From positions 1,798,001 to 1,862,000 of the forward strand of contig NC_083870.1 in assembly GCF_032452875.1 (NCBI RefSeq): DNA of 64,000 nt. Direction: 5' to 3'. The notes beneath the pieces are model-generated. The model was not told the DNA's origin. It searched no databases and was given only the letters and a program-made list of their open reading frames with translations. Positions 48,008 through 57,737 of the stretch are shown in pieces; positions within the stretch are counted from its first letter, which is position 1, and every line of letters starts with the position of its first letter. This stretch comes from Bos javanicus (taxonomy: Eukaryota > Chordata > Mammalia > Artiodactyla > Bovidae). Position numbers and translations under genes: made by a program.

Positions 48008-48185
48008 AGTATCAAATAATATATTAAACTTTTAATGAACAATTCTAGGAATTTAGAACGGTAATTTCAGCAAACACCCTGTCTGCTTATGTTATTACAG
48101 ATCCAGCATTTTAGAGCTGTCCTTTTATAACCCCTTTGAATTAAACAATATAATACTCAGTGTTTTACATGAACAATATTTGCTT

Positions 48186-48300
48186 AGGTTTGGTGGCTCA
48201 GTCAGTAAAGAATCCACCTGCAGCACAGGGTTTGACATCTGGTTTGGGAAGATCCTCTGGAGAAGGAAATGGCAACCTACTCCAGTATTCTTGCCTGAGA
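48186..48300 (+). mobile_element. Bov-tA SINE, 5' part
   Basis: Sense tRNA head plus the start of the Bov-A unit, stopping after TATTCTTGCCTGAGA. The 3' half is missing. Confidence 0.85.
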
Positions 48301-48790
48301 AATTTAACCAAAGATTCATGTTTTTCATCATTTCTGAAAAATTTCAGCCACCTCTCCTTTAGTTTTTCTTGCACAGAAATTCCAATTGGACAAATACTAG
48401 ACTTTCTCACTTTTTCCTCCAAATCTATCATGTTTCTAATTTTTCATTCTATTGTATCTCTATGCTACATTCTACTCATTTCCTCAGTACTATCTTCCAG
48501 CTTGCTAATTCTCTTTTCATCTGTGGTTAATCTTCCAGTGATATTTTTTTCATTTCAACAATTATATTTTGTTCATTTCTAGAGCTTCTCATTTTTTGTC
48601 CTTAAAATATGCCTCCTCATTCAAATAATTATTGCTTACTTTTTTGTGAGTCTTAAAACATTTCATGCATAAATATTCTGCATTCCATATTTAACAGTTC
48701 CAGTATCTGTGGTACCTGAATGAATAATTCCATTATTTGATGTTTCTACTGTCAAAATGTTTTACCTTTCCCTAGGCTTCATGGGCTTAA

Positions 48791-49679
48791 TGAGCTACTT
48801 CGTGATCTTAATCTGAGGGAATTTTGGAGGACTAAATTGGACAAACATTTCTTATGAGGATCACCATCTGTTTCTGACAATGCCCAGGGGGTTTCATCAA
48901 CACGGTACTCTTTCAGACCTCCAAGAGGTAGAAGGCCAGGCTCAGATTCTCCATCTTGCTCCTGGTCCTAGCAAGTCAAATGATAGCGGTCATGCCACCT
49001 GCATTATGCTCTATGTCCATCTCCTACCCCCAGGCCCTCCACAACTTCAAATTCCTGCTGTGCATCAACAAGATGAGGTAGACATGTTTAGAGTGATTGC
49101 CCTTCCCTTAACAGAGGTCTGGCACGAGTCAGTGTCTGGGTCCAGAAGTACACGTCCCATAGGTGTATGCTCATCCATCATGAGTGAAAAGTCACAGAAA
49201 TTCACTCATCCTGACCTGCTAACAACGATAGTCTTAGCATCAGTATCTGCTTTGAATCTACCAGGAGCAGCTTTCTCGTGCTGTTTTTGTCAGTTATCAC
49301 AAGAACCGCCAGATTCCTAGGTCAGCTCCCACACTCAGATCAAAGGGTCTATACATCCCTAATCCTGCCCCCTTCAGCACTCTTCTCCAATTCCTGAAAC
49401 TATCATGCCCTCTAAAATTCATGATTCATCAAAACTGCCTTTCAACCTTTTTTTCCTGGATGCCCTCATCACCTTCTTGCAACAACTGAAATGTGGATTT
49501 TCCCTGAAAGCAGTTTTGCCTGCAGTCTTCTCAAATGCTGTTTCTCCTCTCAGACCCATTGTTGCCACTGAGCCTAAAGGTTTGGGTAGCATCTCCTTGT
49601 TCTTCAGTGCTTCTTTCAGATCTATCTTCCTTCTCCCCCAAACCTCTAGCTTTGATACTCATGTCATCATAATAAGACC
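48791..49679. other. Region without a recognised gene
   Basis: Holds a 146-codon open frame (48880-49320) with no domain, signal peptide or splice context that I recognise. The left part may be antisense L1 5' sequence. I do not call a gene. Confidence 0.45.
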
Positions 49680-50240
49680 ATTTATTTGGATATCAATAAG
49701 ATATGAAAAGGAAATAAAAGGTACAGACACCAGAAAGGGAAGAAACAAAATTATTTTTGTTCACAGATGACATAATAACCTATGCAGAAAACTCAAAATA
49801 ATTAACCAAAAAACTGCGAGTTTAATTATAAACTCATGATTATAACAAGGTTGCAGGAGACAAGATTAACATACAAAAAATCATTTTCCTATATACCCGT
49901 AATGAACAAGTGGAATTTGAAATTAAAAACACATTACCAGCAGAGCACAGAGAACTTTTAGGGTAGTGAAAATACTCTGTATCATAATGATGAGTATATA
50001 TACGTCATTTTACATTTGTCCAAACTCAGGTTACACACTACTAAGAGTGAAGCCTCAGGTAAACTATGGACTTTGGATGACTATATATGTCAGTGTATTT
50101 TAGGTTTATTAATTGTAACCAGGGGATGTTGCTAATGTGGGGAAAGTTATACATGTATGGGGATACAAGGTATATGGGAAATCTCTGTAGCTTCCTCTAG
50201 ATTTTGCTGTGAATCTAAAGCTCCAATAAAGATATAGAAA
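49680..50240 (+). mobile_element. Old L1 fragment (RT region joined to 3' end)
   Basis: Sense, diverged. 49680-49946 matches the RT active-site area (the phrase TGTTCACAGATGACATAATA encodes F-T-D-D-I). 49960-50240 is a 3'UTR of an L1M type (TATGGGAAATCTCTGTAGCT). The intervening ORF2 C-terminus is deleted. Confidence 0.75.
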
Positions 50241-50351
50241 ACAAACTTATGGTTACCAGGGGAAAAGTGGGGTGGTAAATTGAGATTGACATTTGCACAT
50301 AACTAATAAGGACCTTTTTTTGAGCCCCTTTTTTTGTGGCGGGGGGTGGCG

Positions 50352-50444
50352 GCAAGAATACTGGAGTGGGTTGCCATTCCCTTCTCCAGGAGATCTTCCC
50401 AACCCAGGGATTGAACCCAGGTCTCCCGCATTTTAGGCAGACAC
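50352..50444 (-). mobile_element. Bov-tA fragment, part of chimeric insert
   Basis: Internal part of an antisense Bov-tA (GCAAGAATACTGGAGTGGGT to CGCATTTTAGGCAGACA), lacking both ends. It is joined without a gap to a sense BovB at 50445. Confidence 0.88.
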
Positions 50445-50913
50445 TGGTCCGTCTAGTCAAGGCTATGGTTTTTCCTGTGGTCATGTATGGATGTGAGAGT
50501 TGGACTGTGAAGAAGGCTGAGCGCCAAAGAATTGATGCTTTTGAACTGTGGTGTTGGAGAAGACTCTTGAGAGTCCCTTGGACTGCAAGGAGATCCAACC
50601 AGTCCATTCTAAAGGAGATCAGTCCTGGGTGTTCTTTGGAAGGACTGATGCTGAAGTTGAAACTCCAATACTTTGGTCACCTCATGTGAAGAGTTGACTC
50701 ATTGGAAAAGACTCTGATGCACGGAGGGATTGGGGGCAGGAGGAGAAGGGGACGACAGAGGATGAGATGGCTGGTTGGCATCACTGACTCGATGGACGTG
50801 AGTCTGAGTGAACTCCGGGAGTTGGTGATGGACAGGGAGCCCTGGCGTGTTGCGATTCATGGGGTTGCAAAGAGTCGGACACGACTGAGTGACTGATCTG
50901 AACTGAACTGAAC
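50445..50913 (+). mobile_element. BovB LINE 3' part of chimeric insert
   Basis: Sense BovB tail of 469 bp from GGTCCGTCTAGTCAAGGCTA to the GAACTGAACTGAACTAAG end. Coding tail WTVKKAERQRIDAFELWCWR is open to about 50689. It shares one target-site duplication with the inverted Bov-tA on its left. Confidence 0.92.
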
Positions 50914-51184
50914 TAAGGACCTACTGTACAGTACAGGGAACTCTACTCAGTACTCTGTAGTGACCTATATGGGAAAAGAGTCCAAATAAAGAGTAGATAC
51001 ATTTATTAGTGTAACTGATTCACTGCTGTACAGCAGAAACAAATACACTGTAAATCAACTATGCTTCAATAAAAATTTAAAATAATAAAATTCCTGTAAA
51101 AACTGTCTCTAAATATTAAAAAAGTTATTTCATTAGTACACCCTAAAATGAAATAGCTCCATTCTGATGGAACTAAATTAATGT

Positions 51185-51858
51185 AGAGAGATTCCATGTT
51201 CACAGATAGGAACACTCAATATTGTCAAAAGGGCAGTTCTTACCAACACTGATCTACAGATTCTGTTCGATCCCTCTCAAAATCCCAGTAAGTTATTTTG
51301 TGATTATCAACAAACTGATTTTTAACTATATATGGAGAAGCAAAAGACCCAGCCAACTCAACAGACAATACAGATTCAATACAACTCCAAAGTTGGAAGA
51401 CGCACTATCCTACTTCAAGGTTTACTATAAGGCTAGAATAATAAAATGGAGAAAGCAATGCTACCCCACTCCAGTACTCCTGCCTGGAAAATCCCATGCA
51501 CAGAGGAGCCTGGTAGGCTGCAGTCCACGGGGTCATGAAGAGTCGGACACAACTGAGTGACTTCACTTTCACTTTTCACTTTCATTCATGCATTGGAGAA
51601 GGAAATGTCAACCCACTCCAATGTTCTTGCCTGGAGAATCCCAGGGATGGGGGAGCCTGGTGGGCTGCCTTCTATGGGGTCACACAGAGTCGGACACGAC
51701 TGAAGTGACTTAGCAGCAGCAGAGTAGTAAAATGAGTGTGCTACTGAAATAATAGACAATTAGATCAGTGGAACAGAACTACGTAAATAGACCCAGATGA
51801 ATACAGTCCACTGATCTTCAATAAAGATATTTTTTCTTCAGCAACCCAATTACTGTCA
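51185..51858 (+). mobile_element. Old L1 ORF2 fragment, interrupted
   Basis: Sense L1 ORF2 C-terminal half. The frame from 51222 has IYRFCSIPLKIP, FNYIWRSKRPSQ and FKVYYKARIIKW in the L1 order. It is split by a Bov-A2 at 51449-51722 and resumes (ACAATTAGATCAGTGGAACA). It is interrupted again from 51859 by a BovB. What follows 55688 may be its continuation but is too diverged to assign. Confidence 0.82.
51449..51722 (+). mobile_element. Bov-A2 SINE (dimer)
   Basis: Sense dimer between AATAATAAAATG (51437-51448) and AGTAGTAAAATG (51723-51734). Ends in AGCAGCAGCAG. Confidence 0.93.
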
Positions 51859-51893
51859 TTATACAGTGAAGTGACAAATAGATTCAAGGGGTT

Positions 51894-53705
51894 CAGTTCA
51901 GTTCAGTCGCTCAGTCATGTCCGACTCTTTGCGACCCTATGAACTGCAGCACTCCAGGCCTCACTGTCCATCACCAACTCCCGGAGTTTACCTAAACCCA
52001 TGTCCGTTGAGTTGGTGATGCCATCCAACCATCTCATCCTCTGTCGTCCCCTTCTCCTCCTGCCCTCAATCTTTCCCAGCATCAGGGTCTTTTTCAATGT
52101 GTCAGCTCTTCACATCAGGTGGCCAAAGTATTGGAGTTTCAGCTTCAGCATCAGTCCCTCCAATGAACACCCAGTACTGATCTTCTTTAGGATGGACTGG
52201 TTGGATCTCCTTGCAGTCCAAGGGACTCTCAAGAGTCTTGTCCAACACCACAGTTAAAATACATCAATTATTTGATGCTCAGCCTTCTGTATAGTCCAAC
52301 TTTCACATCCATACATGACTACTGGAAAAACCATAGCCTTGACTAGACGGACCTTTGTTGACAAAGTAATGTCTCTGTTTTTCAATATGCTGTCTAGGTT
52401 GGTCATAACTTTCTTTCCAAGGAGCAAGCATCTTTTAATTTCATGGCTGCCAACACCATCTGCAGTGATTTTTGAGCCCCCAAAAATAAAGTCTGACCCT
52501 GTTTCCACTGTTTCCCCATCTATTTCCCATGAACTGATGGGACCAGATGCCATCATCTTAGTTTTCTGAATGTTGAGCTTTAAGCCAACTTTTCACTCTC
52601 CTCTTTCACTTTCATCAAGAGGCTTTTTAGTTCTTCACTTTCTGCCATAAGGGTAGTGTCATCTGCATATCTGAGGTTATTGATATTTCTCCCAGCAATC
52701 TTGATTCCAGCTTGTGCTTCTTCCAGTCCAGCGTTTCTGATGATGTACTCTGCATAGAAGTTAAATAAGCAGGGTGACAATATATAGTCTTGACGTACTC
52801 CTTTTCCTATTTGGAACCAGTCTGTTGTTCCATGTCCAGTTCTAACTGTTGCTTCCTGACCTGCATACAGGTTTCTCAAGAGGCAGGTCAGGTGGTCTGG
52901 TATTCCCATCTCTTTCAGAATTTTCCACAGTTTACTGTGATCCACACAGTCAAAGGCTTTGGCATAGTCAATAAAGCAGAAATAGATATTTTTCTGGAAC
53001 TCTCTTGCTTTTTTGATGATCCAGCAGATGTTGGCAATTTGATCTCTGGTTCCTCTGCCTTTTCTAAAACCAGCTTGAACATCTGGAAGTTCACAGTTCA
53101 CATATTGCTGAAGACTGGCTTGGAGAATTTTGAGCATTACTTTACTAGCGTGTATTGCTGCTGCTGCTGCTAAGTCGCTTCAGTCGTGTCCAACTCTGCA
53201 ACCCCATAGACGGCAGCCTACAAGGTTCCCCCATCCCTAGGATTCTCCAGGCAAGAACACTGGAGTGGTTTGCCATTTCCTTCTCCAATGCATCAAAGTG
53301 AAAAGTGAAAGTGAAGTCACTCAGTCATGTCCAACTCTTAGCGACTCCACGGACTGCAGCCTACCAGGCTCCTCCGCCCAGGGAGTGGGTTGCCATTGCC
53401 TTCTTTGACTAGCATGTGAGATGAGTGCAATTATGTGATAGTTTGAGCATTCTTTGGCATTGCCTTTCTTTGGGATTTGGAATGAAAACTGACCCTTTCC
53501 AGTCCTGTGGCCACTGCTGAGTTTTCCAAATTTGCTGGCATATTGAGTGCAGCATCTTCACAGCATCATCTTTTAGGATTTGAAATAGCTCAACTGGAAT
53601 TCCATCACTTCCACTAGCTCTGTTCTCAGTGATGCTTCCTAAGGCCCACTTGACTTCACATTCCAGGATGTCTGGCTTTAGGTGAGTGATCACACCATAA
53701 TGATT
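51894..53705 (-). mobile_element. BovB LINE inserted in a BovB
   Basis: Antisense BovB of 1.56 kb without its own SINE. The duplication is ATTCAAGGGGTT (51882-51893) and ATTCAAGGAGTT (53706-53717). The minus-strand RT frame 53137-52580 is open for 185 codons (LPDVQAGFRKGRGTRDQIAN, IDYAKAFDCVDHSKLW, NNLRYADDTTLMAESEELK). One Bov-A2 interrupts it at 53154-53407. Confidence 0.95.
53154..53407 (-). mobile_element. Bov-A2 SINE (dimer)
   Basis: Antisense dimer between ACTAGCGTGT (53144-53153) and ACTAGCATGT (53408-53417). It is inside the antisense BovB and is the innermost and youngest layer. Confidence 0.94.
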
Positions 53706-55939
53706 ATTCAAGGAGTTAGATATGATAGATTGAGTGCCTGAAAAACTATGGACAGAGGTTCGTAATATTTACAGGAAGCAGTGGTCAGAACCATTCCCAA
53801 GAAAAAGAAGTGCAAGAAGCAAAATGCCTGTCTGAGGAGGCCTTACAAATAGCTGGGAAAAGAAGTGAAAGGCAAAGGAGAAAAGCAAAGATAAACCCAT
53901 CTGAATGCAGAATTCCAAAGAATAGCAAAAAGTGATAAGAAATTCTTCCTAAAATGAACAATGCAAAGAAATAGAGGAAAACAACAGAATGGGAAAGACT
54001 AGAGATCTCTTTAAGACAATTAGAGATACCAAGGGAACATGTCATACAAATATGGGCACAATAAGGGACAGAAATGATATGGACCTAACAAAAGAGATTA
54101 CGAAGAGGTTGCAAGAAAACACAGAAGACTATACAAGAAAGATCTTAATGACACAGACAAACACAATGGTGTCATCATTCACTTAGAGCCAGACATCCTG
54201 GAGTTTGAAGTCAAGTGGGCCTTAGCATCACTATGAACAAAAGCTAGTGGAAGTGATGGAATTCCAGCTGAGCTATTTCAAATCCTAAAAGATGATGCTG
54301 TTAAAGTGCTGCACTCAGTATACCAGCAAATTTGGAAAACTCAGCACTGGCCACAGGGCCGTAAAAGGTCAGTTTTCATTTCAATCCCAAAGGGCAATGC
54401 CAAAGTATGTTCAAACTACTGCAAAACTGCACTCACTTCACATGCTGGCAAAGTAATGTTCAAAATCCTCCAAGCTAGGCTTCAACAGTACATGAACCCA
54501 GAACCTCCAGATATACAAGATGGATGTAGAAAAGGCAGAGGAATCAGAGATCAAATTGCCAACATCATTCAGATTATAGAAAAGGCAAGATAATTCCAGA
54601 AAAACATCTACTTCTATTTCATTGACTATGATAAAGCCTTTGACTGTGTGGATCACAACAAACTGTGGAAAATTCTTAAAGAGATGGGAATACCAGACCA
54701 CCTGACCTGCCTCCTGAGAAATCTGTATGTAGGTCAAGAATCCAATAGTTAGAACCAGACATGGAACAATGGACCAGTTACAAATTGCGAAATGAGTATG
54801 TCAAAGCTGTATACTGTCACCCTGCTTATTTAACTTAATATGTAGAGTACATCATGCGAAAATGTCAGGCTGGATGAAGCACAAGCTGGAATCAAGATTG
54901 CCAGGAGAAATATCAATAACCTCAGATACGCAGATGACACCACCCTTATGGCAGAAAGTGAAGGAACTAAAGAGCCTCTTGATGAAAGTGAAAGAGGAGA
55001 GTGAAAAGGCTGATTAAAATCTCAACATTCAAAAAATGAAGATCATGGCATCTGGTCCCATTGTTTCATGACAAATGGATGGGGAAACAATGCAAACAGT
55101 GACAGCTTTTATTTTCTTGGGCTCCAAAATCATTGTGGATTGTGACTGCAGCCATGAAATTAAAAGATGCTTGCCCCTTGGAAGCAAAGCTATGACCAAC
55201 TTAGACAATATATTAAAAAACAAACATTACTTTGCCAACAGAGATCCACCTAGTCAAAGCGATGGTTTTTCCAGTATGGATCTGAGAGTTGGACCATAAA
55301 GAAGTCTGAGTACCAAAGAACTGACACTTTCGAATTATGGGTTTGGAGAAGACTCTTGAGAGTCCCTTGAACTGCAGGGAGAGTAAAGCAGTCAATCCTA
55401 AAGGAAGTCAACCCTGAATATTCATTGGAAGCTGATGCTGAAGCTCCAATACTTTGACAACTTGATGAGAAGAGCCTACTTCTTGGAAAAGACCCTGATG
55501 CTGGGGAAGACTGAAGGCAGGAGGAGAAGGGAGGAGAGGACAAGTTGGTTGGATGGCATCACTGATCCAATGGACATGAGTTTGAGTGAGCTCTGGGAGA
55601 TGGTGAAAGACAGGGAGGCCTGGCGTGCTGCAGTCCGTGGGGTCGCAGAGTCAGACATGACTGAATGACTGAACTCAATTACTGTCAACATGCTGATTTT
55701 GAAGAAAGATAAAATGGTCTCATAGCTTATGAAGATTTAAAAACCAATCTGCTAGTAGAAAATGAAATATATAAAGGTACATTCAATAACTGTTCCTTGT
55801 TTAAAAATCTGATATCAGACAGAAGAAAAGGAGGTAAAAGACAGTGAGGATATGAGTAACACAGTCTTTGGAGGCAGACATGGTTAACATTTCTTCCACA
55901 GAGTAGCTGTATGACCTGAATATCTGAGTTGCATGTGTG

Positions 55940-56141
55940 GGCTCTGTCACTCAGTCGTGTCTGACTCTGAGGCTCCATGGACTGTAACCCAGCAGGCTCC
56001 TCGGTCCATAGAGTTTTCCAGGCAAGTATACTAGAGTGGGTTGCCATTTCCTTCTCCAGGGGATATTCCCAACCCAGGGATCAAACCTGCTTCTCTTTTA
56101 TTTCCTGCACTGGCAGACAGATTCTTTACCACTGTGCCACC
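55940..56141 (-). mobile_element. Bov-tA SINE
   Basis: Antisense Bov-tA from CTCTGTCACTCAGTCGTGTC to the head complement TTCTTTACCACTGTGCCACC. A small insertion (TTTTATTT) lies near the box B complement. Confidence 0.9.
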
Positions 56142-56361
56142 TGTGTGTGTAAGATGGAATGAAGTATCAGCTTCTTCAGAGTGGTTATTAAGAAGTTTAC
56201 AAGATGTGTGTGTATATTTGTGTAAATGTGTGTGGGTGGGTGTATCTCCACAATGTAGGTACTCAGTAGTAAAGGAGAATACGGCTATTGAGAAAAATTA
56301 GAGTCCAAGTAATTCTCCTGGGTTTTGAGTCAAACAGACCTAAATTTGATTGCTGTTTCTG

Positions 56362-56401
56362 CCATAGTAAGACCATACTGCCATCTATGGTCTTACTATG
56401 G
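56362..56401. repeat. Perfect 16-bp hairpin
   Basis: CCATAGTAAGACCATA (56362-56377) and its exact reverse complement TATGGTCTTACTATGG (56386-56401), with an 8-nt loop. No T-run follows. Function unknown. Confidence 0.95.
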
Positions 56402-56469
56402 TTCCAAGAAAAAAGGGTTACTATATCTCTTCTCCTACTCCAGGGCTATATGCTATGCTATGCTATGCT

Positions 56470-56732
56470 ATGCTAAGTCGCTTCAGTCGTGTCCGACTCT
56501 GTGTGACCCCAGAGACGGCAGCCCACCAGGCTCCCCCGTCCCTGAGATTCTCCAGGCAAGAACACTGGAGTGGGTTGCCATTTCCTTCTCCAATGCATGA
56601 AAGTGAAAAGTGAAAGTGAAGTTGCTCAGTCGTGTCTGACTCTTAGTGACCCCATGGACTGCAGCCTACCAGGCTCCTCCGTCCATGGGATTTTCCAGGC
56701 AAGAGTACTGGAGTGGGGTGCCATTGCCTTCT
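56470..56732 (-). mobile_element. Bov-A2 SINE (dimer)
   Basis: Antisense dimer preceded by five TATGC/GCTAT units (56451-56475), which replace the usual GCTGCTGCT tail complement. CCAGGGCTATAT at 56440-56451 and 56733-56744 is the duplication. Confidence 0.93.
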
Positions 56733-57204
56733 CCAGGGCTATATAATAGACCTAAATTAGATTGCTCTTTCTGTCATAGTAAGACCATACTGTCTTACTA
56801 TGGTTCCAAGAAAAAAGGGTTACTTCATCTCTTCTCCTACTCCAGGACTATATAATAGCCCAAGGAGAGAACATGAGCCAGTTTAAGTCAGTCACAAACA
56901 GGCCAAATTCTTGACTCAAAATATATCTGCTTGGAATATGCAGAAGACCTTGTGGTCAAGTAAACCTGGAATCTGGTCACTGTCCAGCCATGTGATTTGG
57001 GGAAAATGACATAATCTCCTTTTGGTTTCTCATTCTTCAGATGACTTTTGCCAAAGTCAGCATGTTTCAAAGACTTTAAGTAGAAAAAGTATTTTTGTTA
57101 AAGACTAATTTTTTTTAGATATTTGCAATGAAAAGAGCTGGTCTCAAGGGTACCATTCCACATTTCACAATGGAAAGAAACACATAAAACTATTTAAAAA
57201 TCTT

Positions 57205-57549
57205 TCATAACAGATATTCAATACCTTTATTGTGGAGGAAAAGATACAAAAATGTAACATTCCCAAAAGCACAACTCTTAAAATGCTGGTTTTATTACAG
57301 GACTCAAAACTTTAATGGCATTCCCATAATACAGTCAGAAAGTAGAACAAGCCCTAAAGAAAAAAGCAAAAATGCCAAGATCTTCTCCAACCACAATTAT
57401 TTTTAATCCATGAAACAGAATTTCCTTACAAATTAAGTAGTTTTTATAGTAATGACATTTATCATTGATGTCATCTGTTTAATATATGACTATAGTCAGA
57501 AGGGAAGTTGGCCCTGTTATTTTTCCAGAAATTGAAAAATGTACCATCA
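57205..57549 (-). other. Putative 3'UTR of the minus-strand gene
   Basis: Follows the stop codon at 57550-57552. AATAAA on the minus strand lies at 57291-57296 and again at 57226-57231, so cleavage could fall near 57270 or 57205. There is no repeat in this stretch. Extent is inferred only from these signals. Confidence 0.6.
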
Positions 57550-57737
57550 TTAAGATAAGGAAGAGAAAGATTTGTATCCGTGTTTTGGGGATGTGTAAGG
57601 TGAGACTGGAGTCTCACAGTTGGAGAATTTATGGATATTGCTGGAGGAACTGGAGATGCTCTCTAGTAAGCGGGTAATCCCTCTTCCCCGAACACTGCTG
57701 TTTTGGCCAGAGATTTTCACCCCAGATGCGTAGTCAC
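57550..57737 (-). CDS. Last exon of the unnamed gene
   Basis: 188 nt. The acceptor reads TTTTTAATATCCTAG before the first base at 57737. The first two bases complete a Gly codon begun in the previous exon, and 61 codons plus TAA (57552-57550) follow. Contents: GDYASGVKISGQNSSVRGRG, a serine run, then ETPVSPYTSPKHGYKSFSSL. Proline/serine pairs (VSP, TSP) could be phosphorylation sites (inference). Confidence 0.85.

Larger units (their letters stand above)
40900..48790 (-). mobile_element. Old L1 (L1M-like), interrupted
   Basis: Antisense, diverged L1. Pieces at 40900-41703, 42007-42065 and 45600-48790 follow each other in the antisense L1 order. 41290-41560 matches the ORF2 C-terminal half (a GGTCTGAAATATTACCTTGG-type phrase and ATAATAAGTTTTATAATC). 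45980-46400 covers the RT region, with the minus frame at 46397-46206 showing INVVHHINR. 48370-48600 is towards ORF1. No usable frame. Interrupted by two BovB copies, one CHR SINE and two Bov-tA. Confidence 0.8.
50240..51085 (+). mobile_element. L1 3' end, interrupted
   Basis: Sense L1 3'UTR (AAACAAACTTATGGTTACCA, then CTACTGTACAGTACAGGGAA) ending TCAACTATGCTTCAATAAAA. It is split at 50316-50913 by a composite insertion flanked by TAAGGACCT (50307-50315 and 50914-50922). Confidence 0.85.
51859..55675 (+). mobile_element. BovB LINE, split by a second BovB
   Basis: Sense BovB flanked by a perfect 12-bp duplication CAATTACTGTCA (51847-51858 and 55676-55687). Only 35 bp lie left of the inner element (TTATACAGTGAAGTGACAAA, from the end of the endonuclease domain). 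The rest is 53718-55675. Readable pieces: 53989-54186 (GKTRDLFKTIRDTKGT), 54306-54593 (VYQQIWKTQHWPQ), RT with RYADDTTLMAESEG around 54920-54970, and the tail 55435-55668. It is strongly mutated, older than the copy inside it. Confidence 0.94.
56330..56860 (+). repeat. Tandem duplication of about 115 bp, split by SINE
   Basis: Copy 1 (56336-56451) and copy 2 (56748-56853) share AGACCTAAATT..GATTGCT, CATAGTAAGACCATACTG, ACTATGGTTCCAAGAAAAAA and CTTCTCCTACTCCAGG in order. A Bov-A2 sits at the end of copy 1. Copy 2 lacks about nine central bases of the hairpin. Confidence 0.92.

Noticed and set aside
48880..49320. Plus-strand open frame of 146 codons
   Set aside because: Composition is not protein-like in any way I can defend, no domain is visible, and it may overlap the 5' part of an old antisense L1. 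Kept as unassigned region, not as a gene.
49405..49770. 121-codon frame on the plus strand
   Set aside because: Its right part runs into an L1 RT fragment, so the frame joins two unrelated pieces.
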